Positions 1 to 8,835 of a DNA stretch of 40,237 nucleotides are shown here, one piece after another. The translations under genes and the position numbers were made by a program. The DNA comes from Caldilineaceae bacterium (GTDB lineage: Bacteria > Chloroflexota > Anaerolineae > Caldilineales > Caldilineaceae): NCBI GenBank assembly GCA_019637695.1, contig JAHBVG010000063.1, positions 1 through 40,237 on the forward strand, written 5' to 3'. Numbering within the stretch: the stretch's first letter is position 1; each line of letters opens with the position of its first letter. The notes under the pieces were generated by a model. The model did not search any database and was not told the DNA's origin. It saw only the letters and a program-made list of their open reading frames with translations.

Positions 1-57
1 CTTATGTGATTTGTACAGATAGCCTGTTTACCATCTTTGGTCCAAAACAACCTGCTT

Positions 58-1815
58 ATGACCTATCAACCACAAAACCCGTTAATCATCCAGGGTGACC
101 GCAGCGTCCTGCTCGAAGTGGATAATCCTCTCTATGCGGACGCGCGCGATGTGCTGGCCCGCTTCGCCGAATTGGAAAAAAGTCCGGAATATGTCCACAC
201 CTATCGTCTGACGCCGCTCTCGCTATGGAACGCCGCTGCCGCCGGTCTGAGCGCGGATGAGATCGTAGGCGGGCTGGCGCGCTTCAGCAAGTACCCCATG
301 CCCGACAACGTGCGCGCGGAGATCATTGACGCAGTCCGCCGCTATGGCCGCGTGAAGTTGCATCGGGTGGGCGATGAACTCCACCTGGTCACCGAGGATG
401 CGATCTTGATGGTGGAGTTGAAGCGCCACAAGGATCTCATACCCTACATCCTCAGCGAAGTGGACGCCCGTACGGCGCGCGTCAACCCGGCCATGCGCGG
501 CCATATTAAACATGCGCTGGTCAAGATCGGCTACCCTGCCGAGGATCTGGCCGGTTACGTCGAAGGCGAAAAGCTGAACTATGGATTGAGCAGCCAGACC
601 AAGATGGGGAAGGAGTTCGCCCTCCGCCGCTATCAATCGGAAGCCGCCGATGTCTTCTACGCCGGCGGCGCGGCCCAGGGTGGATCGGGTGTGATCGTCC
701 TGCCCTGCGGCGCGGGGAAGACGATGGTGGGCATGGCGGCGATGGATCGGGTGGGCGCCAACACGCTGATTCTCACCCCCAACACCGTCTCCGTGCGCCA
801 GTGGATCGACGAGTTGATCGACAAAACCACGCTCACCGCCGACGATGTGGGCGAATATTCAGGCGAACGCAAGGAGATCAAACCGGTGACGATCTCCACC
901 TATCAGACCATCACCTATCGCAAGCGCGGGGTCAAAGAGACCATGCCCATCGAGGATCAATATCCTCACTTTTCGCTTTTTAACGAGCGCAACTGGGGAT
1001 TGATCATCTACGACGAGGTCCATCTGCTGCCAGCGCCGGTCTTCCGCATCACCGCGGAGTTGCAGGCGCGCCGCCGTTTGGGATTGACGGCGACGTTGGT
1101 GCGCGAGGATGGCCGCGAGGAGGATGTCTTTTCGCTCATCGGTCCCAAAAAATACGACGTGCCGTGGAAGGATTTGGAGCGGCAGGGCTGGATCGCGCAG
1201 GCCGATGTGGTGGAGATCCGCGTGCCGTTGGAAAATGAACGGCGCCTCGATTACGCCGTGGCCGATCAGCGCCAGAAATATCGCGTCGCCGCCGAGAACC
1301 CGGCCAAGTTGACCGTCCTTGAGCAGTTGATCGCCAAACACCCCGACGACCATCTGCTGATCATCGGCATGTATCTGGATCAACTCCATGAGGTGCGCGA
1401 CCGTTTTGGCTTCCCGCTGATCACGGGCGATACGCCAACCCGCGAGCGCCGCGACCTCTACGACCAATTCAAAAGCGGGGATCTCAAACAGTTGATCGTC
1501 TCGAAGGTGGGCAACTTCGCCGTGGATCTGCCCAACGCCTCGGTGATGGTGCAGATCAGCGGAACCTTCGGCAGCCGCCAGGAAGAAGCGCAGCGGTTGG
1601 GCCGCATCCTGCGCCCCAAAGAAGATGGCAAAATGGCCCATTTTTACACCATCGTCACCCGCGAGACACAGGATCAAGAATTCAGCGCCAATCGCCAGCT
1701 CTTCCTCACCGAGCAGGGCTACCAATACATCATCCTTTACGAAGACGAAGTCGATGCTTTCGAGCCGGAAGGTCCTAAGCCGTATGCCTACTCTCGCCAC
1801 ACTCACCGAAGATGA
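58..1815 (+). CDS. XPB/Ssl2-like superfamily 2 DNA helicase
   Basis: Predicted ATP-dependent 3'-5' DNA helicase/translocase of the XPB (ERCC3) family. Seen: an N-terminal region (about residues 5-170) with the NPLIIQGDRSVLLEV start and the TYRLTPLSLWNAAAAG stretch typical of the Helicase_C_3 / XPB damage-recognition region; Walker A GAGKT at 218-222; DEVH box at 319-322; an LGLTATLVREDG motif; and a C-terminal RecA lobe with the QRLGRILRPK motif VI. Length 585 aa fits bacterial XPB. The frame also opens at a TTG at 37, but the ATG at 58 gives the usual N-terminus; no strong ribosome-binding site precedes either. Its 3' end overlaps the next gene by 32 bp, so the three genes probably form one operon. 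Family call is firm; the role (repair, transcription-coupled remodelling or defence) is inferred. Confidence 0.92.
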   Translation: MTYQPQNPLIIQGDRSVLLEVDNPLYADARDVLARFAELEKSPEYVHTYRLTPLSLWNAAAAGLSADEIVGGLARFSKYPMPDNVRAEIIDAVRRYGRVKLHRVGDELHLVTEDAILMVELKRHKDLIPYILSEVDARTARVNPAMRGHIKHALVKIGYPAEDLAGYVEGEKLNYGLSSQTKMGKEFALRRYQSEAADVFYAGGAAQGGSGVIVLPCGAGKTMVGMAAMDRVGANTLILTPNTVSVRQWIDELIDKTTLTADDVGEYSGERKEIKPVTISTYQTITYRKRGVKETMPIEDQYPHFSLFNERNWGLIIYDEVHLLPAPVFRITAELQARRRLGLTATLVREDGREEDVFSLIGPKKYDVPWKDLERQGWIAQADVVEIRVPLENERRLDYAVADQRQKYRVAAENPAKLTVLEQLIAKHPDDHLLIIGMYLDQLHEVRDRFGFPLITGDTPTRERRDLYDQFKSGDLKQLIVSKVGNFAVDLPNASVMVQISGTFGSRQEEAQRLGRILRPKEDGKMAHFYTIVTRETQDQEFSANRQLFLTEQGYQYIILYEDEVDAFEPEGPKPYAYSRHTHRR

Positions 1816-4096
1816 ACTGCGCAGCCTTTTGAGCAAGGGGAACTATAACAAAGCGCTTGGCTACCTTAGCCAGATCCGCAACCCCAAGCGCAAAGGAGAA
1901 ACTCTCTGGGCACAGATCCAGGGTTCGCGGCTCTATGATGTCGAAGTCGATGTGATGGGCGGCAGCATTTTGGGAACCTGTACCTGTTCCTACAGTTGGG
2001 GCGGTTTTTGCAAACACATCGCTGCCCTGCTGCTTTACTGGACAAGAAGTCGCAGCCGCTTTGAAGAGATAACCGAATCGACCTCAGATCTGCTGCCGCC
2101 TCCGCCCAGCGAGACGCCCAAATTTCGCCCCTCTTGGGTAGCCCTAAGCCCGGAGGAAGAGGAGTCAGAGCGGCGCAAGATTCTGAATCGCTATTTGGGG
2201 AATCAGACCATGCAGGATCTACGCGGCATGGCCCAACAGCGCGGATGGTCGGTGCGCGGCACGCGTAAAGATGACGTGGTGGATCAGTTGGTCGAAAAGA
2301 TTGTAGATCGAGCCGAAGCCGCCAAAGGAATCTACTCGCTTGATTCAGAGCATCGGGCCGTTTTGCTCGCCCTCGCGCTCATGGGCGAACTGGCTGACAA
2401 CAACATCTCGTTAGTCGGTCAGATCGCTCGTCTCCAAACGCCGCTCAGCAGACATGCCAAGGTCGAAACATACACCCGCCACCTTTGGGAACAGGGGTTG
2501 GCGATCCCGGCGGCGCAGAGCTACCGATACCCGCAAATAGATTTCATTCCGTGGGTGTTGGCGCGTGCCTTCCCGCCTGTGCTTGAAACGGTGATCCCCT
2601 CGTCGCTCGCCCCCGAAGGCGATCAACCGGCCAGCGAATTGTCCTTTGCCAGCCCAGAGACCAGTTTGCGCACGGTGATCCAGGCGCTCTTGCTCTTTGA
2701 ACAGCGAATGCCTGCCCTGCGTCCCCAACAGCCGCCCCACCGCCTGGAAAAGTTCTTTGGCGCGCGGCTGACGGGATGGCCAATCCTGACCACCGAACTG
2801 GATGCGCTCCTCTCGCACAAGGATCTGACCCAATACAACACCACGTTGATGCTGACAGTGCCGCCGCCAGACTCGGCGCTGCCCGACGACGTCATCCGCT
2901 CTTTGGCCGCCATCATCGGCGATGCGGAGCAGTTGAGGTTTATTTACGCGCTGCTCGTCAACAGCGGACTTCTGCTGCCGGGCAGCCCGGTGACGCCGTG
3001 GGCCGAGATGAAGAGCGATTTCCTCGCCCGCAGCGAGGCCGAACAAATGGCAATCCTGGCCAAGAGCTATTTTGCCATGCAAGATTGGAACGAATTCTGG
3101 ATGGTTTTGCGTCAACAGCCACGCTTGCAGATGAAGCGCCCCTGGCAAATGGTCTATCAGTTCAATCAACTGACGGCGACGATACTTAACCGGCGCAAGC
3201 TTGTCCTAAATGTGCTGTCCATGCTGCCCGACAATCGCTGGATCAAAATGACCGATCTCTATCGGTGGTTGCGTGCGCTCTGGCCCAACATGGTGACAAC
3301 CCGTTCTGTCTACGGCCCCGCTTCCCAAGACGGTTGGTTCTTGACCTGGGATGGCAAGCAACTCAGCGCCAGCGAAGAAGATTGGATGCACGGTCACGGC
3401 GCCTTCATCCGGGCCATGTTGACGGGTCCGCTGCATTGGTTGGGGGTGGTCGATCTCAGCCGGCGCGATGGCGAGGTGATCGCGTTGCGGCTGCACGGTC
3501 TGGCCGATCTCTTTTGGGATCGCACGTCAGCCTTGATATCTTCTGCGCCGAAGCCCCAGGCGATCAAGGAGGCAGCCGCGCCAGTCGCCGTTCCCAAACG
3601 AGAACGCGCCCAGGAGCGGCGCGTCCCCATTGTCGATATCGACGAAGAGGGCAGGCTATTGGTGGATGCACGCGCTACCCGCGCCCAGGCCCACGGTCTG
3701 CTCGATCAGATCGCCAAGATGGAGAGCGCCCAACCGGATCGCTTTGTCTATCGGCTGGATGCCGAATCGACCCATCTCGCCTTTGAGTCGGGCGTCAGCC
3801 TGGACGAGTTGAAGAGATCGTGGAGCGAGATGTTCACTGCGTCCATGCCCGCCCCCATCGAAAGCCAGTTGACCGCCTGGTGGAAACATTACGGGCGCAA
3901 CCGCATCTACCACAATGTCCACCTGATCGAGTTTGGCGACGACTACGCCCTCACCGAGATGAAATCGGTGACCTCGCTCAACACAGTGATGATCGCCGAA
4001 CTCTCGCCGCGGCTGGTGATCATCCCCAAGGATGCCATCCCCAAGCTGGTGAGCGAGTTGGAAGCCGCTGGTTACACGCCGAAGCAGGTGCTGTGA
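1784..4096 (+). CDS. SWIM zinc-finger and SAP-like protein with XPB-type C-terminal module
   Basis: 770-residue partner of the upstream helicase. Seen: a SWIM zinc finger with C66, C68, C76 and H78 (CxC-x7-CxH); a proline- and acid-rich linker; a SAP-like helix-extended-helix region at about 133-173 (LRGMAQQRGWSVRGTRKDDV), expected to bind DNA; a long helical middle; and at about 615-770 a module that lines up with the helicase N-terminus (RLLVDARAT ... DRFVYRLDAESTHLAFESG ... WWKHYGRNRIYHNVHLIEFG). The open frame extends back to 1625, but that part is the helicase gene out of frame; the ATG at 1784 begins MPTLATLTEDELRSLL and is preferred. It overlaps the helicase by 32 bp and the next gene by 1 base (TGATG). 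Probably a DNA-binding helicase cofactor. Biochemical role unknown. Confidence 0.85.
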   Translation: MPTLATLTEDELRSLLSKGNYNKALGYLSQIRNPKRKGETLWAQIQGSRLYDVEVDVMGGSILGTCTCSYSWGGFCKHIAALLLYWTRSRSRFEEITESTSDLLPPPPSETPKFRPSWVALSPEEEESERRKILNRYLGNQTMQDLRGMAQQRGWSVRGTRKDDVVDQLVEKIVDRAEAAKGIYSLDSEHRAVLLALALMGELADNNISLVGQIARLQTPLSRHAKVETYTRHLWEQGLAIPAAQSYRYPQIDFIPWVLARAFPPVLETVIPSSLAPEGDQPASELSFASPETSLRTVIQALLLFEQRMPALRPQQPPHRLEKFFGARLTGWPILTTELDALLSHKDLTQYNTTLMLTVPPPDSALPDDVIRSLAAIIGDAEQLRFIYALLVNSGLLLPGSPVTPWAEMKSDFLARSEAEQMAILAKSYFAMQDWNEFWMVLRQQPRLQMKRPWQMVYQFNQLTATILNRRKLVLNVLSMLPDNRWIKMTDLYRWLRALWPNMVTTRSVYGPASQDGWFLTWDGKQLSASEEDWMHGHGAFIRAMLTGPLHWLGVVDLSRRDGEVIALRLHGLADLFWDRTSALISSAPKPQAIKEAAAPVAVPKRERAQERRVPIVDIDEEGRLLVDARATRAQAHGLLDQIAKMESAQPDRFVYRLDAESTHLAFESGVSLDELKRSWSEMFTASMPAPIESQLTAWWKHYGRNRIYHNVHLIEFGDDYALTEMKSVTSLNTVMIAELSPRLVIIPKDAIPKLVSELEAAGYTPKQVL

Positions 4097-6408
4097 TGAC
4101 TATTGATATTCACGAATTGCTCGACAGTTACAATGCTAACACCCTGAAGTCGATGCTCGCCGAAACCAACCTGCTGGCGGATAGAAAGGGCGGCAAAGCG
4201 CCCAACAAGGCAGAAGTGATCGCACTGATGACGCGCGAGTATTTCAAACCAGAACGCATCCGCGCCTCGTATGCCAGGCTGGGCGAAGTCGACAAAGAGG
4301 TACTCAACCGCATTTTGTTGAGCCAATCCACAGTCAGCAGTCAGCTATTGGGGCGTCAACTGGTGCGGGCGGGCGTTGTCCAAGAGTCGCCTGAGATGCC
4401 CAAAGATCGCTATGGCTATGGCCGTAGGCGCTACGAAGGTAATCCCAGCCGCAAAAATTCGCGCATTTACGAGGATCTGATGGCGCGCTTGACCCTGCAT
4501 GGGCTGGTCTTCAGCCGGTCGTCCGTAGACATGGGAACCAGGGCAAAGCATGATCTTGATCCCGGCGAGATCATCTTTGTGCCCTATCAGGTGCGGCAGG
4601 CGCTACCGCCGCCCACGCCCCTGCCGCCGCAGAAAGAATTCAAACCCGAACAGATCGTCAGCGAGGACCCGACGACGATCCTGCGCGATCTCTATCTCTA
4701 TTGGGATTTTGTGCGCGGCCACTCGGTGGATCTGGTGCGCGGCGGCACAGTGGGCAAGCGATCCTTGCGCGCCATCAACGCTGCGTTGATCCAATCTGAT
4801 CCCAAACTGGATGATGCGCGCACCGAAACAGACACCCCGTATCTGCATCTACTGCGTATGCTGCTCAACGAAGTCGGGCTGCTGCGTTCCACGCCGAAAG
4901 GGTTGGAGATCACAGGCGATCCGCTTCAGGCCCCGGCTTTTTGGTTGCAATCCAAGGATGAACAGATCCACGCCTATGTGCGCGCCTGGCCCGATCTATC
5001 GCCTGGCCCTGATCTGGCTGGATTAGAAGAGGGATCAGTGACCGTTGCCCGCGCCCGTCGTCTGCTGTTGGCGACGCTGCTCAAGTTAGATCCTGAGAAG
5101 TGGTGGCATGCAGAGGATCTGCTGGAGACAATGTGGGCCCAAAGTGTTGATTTCCTTTACCCTCAGCATAGTACGATCCAAAAATTGCAGAGTCGTTGGA
5201 GTTCCTTCTACTTTGGCGGTCAATACTTTTACGGCGACGCCTCGAAAGTCCTCGACAAGATCGAAGCAAACGAGACGAAATTCTTGCGCCGCTGCCTGGA
5301 TGGGTTCCTCTATCGGCTGGGGTTGGTGGAGTTAGGGCGCGGCGAGAAGCAGGAACCGGAGAAGTGGCAGGTCTTCCGGCTGACAGAACGAGGACGCCGA
5401 CTGCTGCCTCATCTGGACAAAAAGAACCTCCCCACCGAGGCCGCCGGCGCAGAGGATGAAGGCCGGTTGATCGTACAGCCCAACTTTCATCTGATCACTA
5501 TTGGTCCTGTGCCGCTGGCCTGGTTTGCCCAACTCGACAGCTTCGCCGATCGGACGCAGGCGGATCGCGGCGCGTTTGAGTACCAGATCTCACGCGAGTC
5601 GATCTATCGGGCGCTGCAAGCCGGGCTGGAGGTAGAGACGATCCAGCGCTTCCTCACCGAAGCGAGCGGCGCGGATCTGCCGCAGAATGTGCGTCGTTCG
5701 TTGGATGAGTGGGCGCAGCGCCACGAGCGCATTATCTTCCGCAGCGGCGTCGATCTCTTGCAGACCATCAGCCCCGAAGCGTTGACCCAATTTTCGGAAA
5801 TGCGGACAACGGCCTCTCATCTCGACCACGCGCTCACCACCACGGTGGCGTTGATCAAAAGTGGGGAACGTTTGAATTTGCAAACGGCGCTACTCGCACA
5901 TGGGCAGATGCCGGCCGTGTCGGAGATTGCGCCCAAAGCCGCCGACAACAGCATCGCCATCGCCGAGGATGGCACGATCCGCGCCTTCCACGCGCTGCCG
6001 CACCTCTACATGAGCAGCCGGTTGGGCGAAGTCGCTGAGCCGCTGGATGACGGCCAATGGAAGCTGACCGAACGCACGATCAAGCAAAGCGGCGGGACAC
6101 GCGCCAAGGTGCAGCGGCTGCTCGACGAGTTGACCGCGCTGAGCCGCGATCCGCTATCGGCGACGTTGCTCGACCAGATCAAGGCGTGGGGCAACTATTA
6201 CGGCAACGCCCGCGTCGATACGCTCACGCTAATCGAATTTCAGAGCCAGTCGATCCTGGACGAGTTGTTGGCGCGTCCCCAAGTGGCGGAGCATCTGACG
6301 GCCTTCTCTGCAGGCGCACGCGCCCTGGCCGTGGTCAAAGGCGATCTCAACCAGATCGAGACGATCCTCGCGCAGTTTGGGATCGCTGTACGTCAGGGCA
6401 TTCCATAA
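4096..6408 (+). CDS. Helicase-associated protein with Helicase_C_3-like module
   Basis: Third gene of the helicase cluster, also 770 aa. The frame opens at 3820, but the ATG at 4096 overlaps the previous stop as TGATG, which points to translational coupling. The N-terminus (about 1-75) is a SAP-like helical segment (ANTLKSMLAETNLLADRKGGKAPNK has the spacing of such domains). The middle looks like winged-helix repeats. Residues about 456-560 (RLIVQPNFHLITIGPVPL ... FEYQISRESIYRALQAG) resemble the Helicase_C_3 region of XPB. The last ~110 residues (KAWGNYYGNARVDTLTLIEF ... VKGDLNQIETILAQFG) align by eye with the end of the SWIM protein. It resembles the large protein encoded next to XPB in actinobacteria such as Mycobacterium. 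Function inferred: regulator or DNA-binding subunit of the helicase. Confidence 0.82.
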   Translation: MTIDIHELLDSYNANTLKSMLAETNLLADRKGGKAPNKAEVIALMTREYFKPERIRASYARLGEVDKEVLNRILLSQSTVSSQLLGRQLVRAGVVQESPEMPKDRYGYGRRRYEGNPSRKNSRIYEDLMARLTLHGLVFSRSSVDMGTRAKHDLDPGEIIFVPYQVRQALPPPTPLPPQKEFKPEQIVSEDPTTILRDLYLYWDFVRGHSVDLVRGGTVGKRSLRAINAALIQSDPKLDDARTETDTPYLHLLRMLLNEVGLLRSTPKGLEITGDPLQAPAFWLQSKDEQIHAYVRAWPDLSPGPDLAGLEEGSVTVARARRLLLATLLKLDPEKWWHAEDLLETMWAQSVDFLYPQHSTIQKLQSRWSSFYFGGQYFYGDASKVLDKIEANETKFLRRCLDGFLYRLGLVELGRGEKQEPEKWQVFRLTERGRRLLPHLDKKNLPTEAAGAEDEGRLIVQPNFHLITIGPVPLAWFAQLDSFADRTQADRGAFEYQISRESIYRALQAGLEVETIQRFLTEASGADLPQNVRRSLDEWAQRHERIIFRSGVDLLQTISPEALTQFSEMRTTASHLDHALTTTVALIKSGERLNLQTALLAHGQMPAVSEIAPKAADNSIAIAEDGTIRAFHALPHLYMSSRLGEVAEPLDDGQWKLTERTIKQSGGTRAKVQRLLDELTALSRDPLSATLLDQIKAWGNYYGNARVDTLTLIEFQSQSILDELLARPQVAEHLTAFSAGARALAVVKGDLNQIETILAQFGIAVRQGIP

Positions 6409-6432
6409 GCGTGGATGGGGATTGGAAACCGG

Positions 6433-6477
6433 TTGACAGGTGGCATTTTTCGGATTGGGTGGAACTTCGAGTAGAAT
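6433..6477 (+). promoter_or_regulatory. Weak candidate promoter before the baeRF gene
   Basis: A TAGAAT hexamer at 6472-6477 lies about 70 bases before the start codon, with a poor -35 (TTCGGA, 6449-6454) at 17-bp spacing. A perfect TTGACA at 6433-6438 is too far upstream (33 bp) to pair with it. Suggestive only. Confidence 0.25.
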
Positions 6478-6548
6478 AGCCGTTGGCGCTATCGGCTTCT
6501 TCGATAGAGATCATACTCCAATCCGTTTTCCACTCAGGAGAAAAACGC

Positions 6549-7634
6549 ATGAACTTGACAGATATCCAGTTGTTGCAATCCATCCGCGGCTATCCATCGT
6601 TGTCTATCCTTTTGCCCACCCACCGCACTTCGCCCGACAACAGGCAAGATCCAATTCGGGTCAAACGGCTGGTGACCGAGGCCACAAACCGTCTTTTGAA
6701 CGAATTTTCTAAACGAGAAGTAGAGCCGCTGCTCATGCGACTCGAAGCTATTGCATCTGAGATCGACTATCGCTACGCGTTGGATGGCCTGGCCATCTTT
6801 GTAAATGCAGATTTTGCGCGCAAATTTTACCTGCCGTTCCCCGTTCAAGAACGCGTGGCTGTGGATGAGTCCTTTGCAACGCGCGATCTTGTCCACGCCA
6901 TGAACCGCATGTCTCGCTATTGGGTGTTGGCGCTCAGCGAGCAGCCGACCCGCCTCTATGAAGGCACACGCGAGACACTTGTGGAAATCACCGAACGCGG
7001 CTTCCCCATGACCCATACCGGCCCTGGCGGCGAATCCGCTCTGCCTGGTGGACATGGCGTGCGCCGTTCGGCAATCCAAGATGAGTATCACCGGCAATTC
7101 TTCCGCAGTGTGGACAACGCCTTTGCCGCTTTTGCCGCAGGCGAACCGCTGCCCCTGGCTATCGTCGGTGTGGATCGACATCAAGCGTTCTTCCAAGAAG
7201 TCACCCAACACAGAAATCTGATCGCCGCCACTGTCACCGGCAGCCATGACAAAACCTCTGCCCATGAATTGGGCAAACTTGTTTGGCCGGCGGTAAAGGC
7301 TTATTTGACCGAACAACGCAACAAGGTGCTTGATGAACTGGCCGCGGCTGTCAGCGCTCAACGGTCTGTTTCTACCATTGGTGAAGTATGGCGTCTTGCC
7401 CAGGATGGACGCGGCGCTACTCTGATCGTCGAGGAAGATTTCCACTTTCCGGCGCGGGTCGATGCCAGTGGTCGCCACCTGGAGGGGGTCGATGACCCCA
7501 CGCTGCCTGATGTCATGGATGATGCTGTCGATGATTTAATTGAGATCGTACTGCAAAAAGGCGGACGTGTCGTCTTTGTGGATAATGGCGCGCTCAATGT
7601 TCATCAGCGCATCGCCCTGATCTTGCGATATTGA
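6549..7634 (+). CDS. baeRF family 3-like protein (archaeo-eukaryotic release-factor-like)
   Basis: 361 aa. The ATG at 6549 is preceded by AGGAG at 6536-6540; an in-frame upstream start at 6483 has no ribosome-binding site and is rejected. The N-terminus (SLSILLPTHRTSPDNRQDPIR), the central DGLAIFVNADFARKFYLPF and the C-terminal GGRVVFVDNGAL are typical of bacterial homologues of eRF1/aRF1 and Pelota, called baeRF; family 3 is the best fit by eye. These proteins are predicted to act at the ribosome, for example in rescue or stress response, but most are uncharacterised. No signal peptide, so cytoplasmic. It stands alone, between the helicase cluster and a dehydrogenase gene. Confidence 0.75.
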   Translation: MNLTDIQLLQSIRGYPSLSILLPTHRTSPDNRQDPIRVKRLVTEATNRLLNEFSKREVEPLLMRLEAIASEIDYRYALDGLAIFVNADFARKFYLPFPVQERVAVDESFATRDLVHAMNRMSRYWVLALSEQPTRLYEGTRETLVEITERGFPMTHTGPGGESALPGGHGVRRSAIQDEYHRQFFRSVDNAFAAFAAGEPLPLAIVGVDRHQAFFQEVTQHRNLIAATVTGSHDKTSAHELGKLVWPAVKAYLTEQRNKVLDELAAAVSAQRSVSTIGEVWRLAQDGRGATLIVEEDFHFPARVDASGRHLEGVDDPTLPDVMDDAVDDLIEIVLQKGGRVVFVDNGALNVHQRIALILRY

Positions 7635-7676
7635 TGTAACTGTTCCAGCCCAGCGTAAATAGATGGGTGTTTCAAG

Positions 7677-7720
7677 TGTAGTGCGTAGTGCGTAGGCTGG
7701 TACACGCACTACGCACTACA
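7677..7720. repeat. Heptad inverted repeat (GTAGTGC unit)
   Basis: Two perfect 16-base arms (7677-7692 and 7705-7720), each made of 7-bp units of GTAGTGC or its complement, face each other across a 12-base loop, whose outer T-A pair adds one more base pair. It lies between the baeRF and dehydrogenase genes. No T-run follows, so it is not a standard terminator. The same unit recurs at 28395. Confidence 0.85.
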
Positions 7721-7771
7721 GGTTGCGTCGCCATGAACTTGAAGCTTTGCACATCCTCAGGGGATCGGCCA

Positions 7772-8533
7772 ATGGGCAAACAACGGACGGCGATTGTAAC
7801 GGGTGGGGCCAGCGGCATTGGACGCGCTGTGGCCGAAGCGTTGGCGTTGTATGGGTATGCTGTTGTTGTCGCTGATGTAGACGCTGACCAGGGCCAAGGC
7901 GTGGCCAATGCCATTGGAGGGCAATTCGTCTGCGCCGATCTTTCAAACCGCCAGCAGTGTCGCCAGGTTGTGGATAGCACCCTCGCCCAGTTTGGCAGCG
8001 TCGATGTCCTCGTCAACAATGCGGGCTTTCAACACATTTCCCCCATTGAGAGCTTCCCCGAAGAGATCTGGGAACGTATGTTGTCCGTCATGTTGACAGC
8101 GCCCTTCCTGCTCATCCGTTACGTCTGGCCTTACCTCAAAACCCAGGGTTGGGGACGGATAATCAACGTTTCCTCGATCCACGGGCAAGTCGCATCCCCT
8201 TTCAAGGCTGGCTACATTTCCGCCAAACATGGGCTGATTGGCCTCACCCGCGCCGCTGCGCTGGAAGGCGGCCCTTATGGCATCACCGTCAACGCCATCT
8301 GCCCGGCCTATGTACGAACGCCGCTCGTGGAAAATCAGATCCACGCCCAGGCGGAAGCGCGGGGTATCTCCCCAGAGGCGGTGGTGGAAGACGTGATGCT
8401 GGAACCCGCTGCGATCAAACGTCTGATCGAACCTCAGGAGATCGGGAGTTTGGTCGTTTATCTTTGCTCTGACGCTGCCGCATCCATCACAGGCGCAGCG
8501 CTCAATCTCGATTTAGGGTGGACGGCGCGGTAG
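7772..8533 (+). CDS. bdhA: 3-hydroxybutyrate dehydrogenase (short-chain dehydrogenase)
   Basis: 253-residue classical SDR, predicted to interconvert (R)-3-hydroxybutyrate and acetoacetate with NAD(H) in the cytoplasm, in ketone-body or PHB metabolism. Seen: the cofactor motif TGGASGIG at 10-17, NNAG at 82-85, catalytic S135, and Y148-xxx-K152. Features specific to 3-hydroxybutyrate dehydrogenases are NNAGFQHISPIE, HGQVASPFKAGYISAKHG, AICPAYVRTPLVE, MLEPAAIKRLIEP and a terminal DLGWTAR. The ATG at 7772 has an AGGGGA ribosome-binding site 7 bases upstream; the open frame extends back to 7688 through the hairpin and is not used. No PHB genes are adjacent. Family firm; substrate very likely from the motifs. 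Confidence 0.88.
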   Translation: MGKQRTAIVTGGASGIGRAVAEALALYGYAVVVADVDADQGQGVANAIGGQFVCADLSNRQQCRQVVDSTLAQFGSVDVLVNNAGFQHISPIESFPEEIWERMLSVMLTAPFLLIRYVWPYLKTQGWGRIINVSSIHGQVASPFKAGYISAKHGLIGLTRAAALEGGPYGITVNAICPAYVRTPLVENQIHAQAEARGISPEAVVEDVMLEPAAIKRLIEPQEIGSLVVYLCSDAAASITGAALNLDLGWTAR

Positions 8534-8582
8534 TAATCTGGCAGTCTAGAGGATGCTCCGGTTAGGTCCTTGACCCGACCGC

Positions 8583-8601
8583 CGCCGGTCACGGACCGGC
8601 G
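8583..8601. repeat. Short perfect stem-loop downstream of bdhA
   Basis: Arms CGCCGGTC (8583-8590) and GACCGGCG (8594-8601) enclose a 3-base loop. There is no following T-run, so it may protect the bdhA mRNA 3' end rather than terminate. It lies in the 302-base gap between bdhA and the kinase gene, which otherwise holds only the promoter below. Confidence 0.6.
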
Positions 8602-8632
8602 TAGTGAACTATACCCGTCCGATTTTTGACCT

Positions 8633-8661
8633 TTCGCAATAGAGTCATACTTTGCTATAAT
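8633..8661 (+). promoter_or_regulatory. Extended -10 promoter for the sensor kinase gene
   Basis: TGC-TATAAT (hexamer 8656-8661) is a perfect extended -10 element. The best -35 at 17-bp spacing is TTCGCA (8633-8638), which is weak, as is common for extended -10 promoters. The leader to the start codon is about 170 bases. Confidence 0.6.
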
Positions 8662-8835
8662 GTAATCATCCTAACAACCACCTATTCACCCTACCTGATA
8701 TTTTCGTGATCTTTCCCATAGTCCCGGCGGCCTGGCTATCATACGATCTGACAAGATCGAGCAATCACCACAGTAACCTCTACCCCATCGATAGCAGGAA
8801 GCGCGAAGAATCGCCATCTTGTATTCACGATCCCA

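Noticed and set aside
859..1836. Minus-strand open frame of 325 codons
   Set aside because: Antisense shadow of the helicase gene, no domain and no ribosome-binding site.
6433..6438. TTGACA as -35 of the baeRF gene
   Set aside because: No -10-like hexamer at 16-18 bp; the nearest, TAGAAT, is 33 bp away.
8583..8601. Rho-independent terminator after bdhA
   Set aside because: Strong stem but no T-run follows, so it is listed only as a stem-loop.
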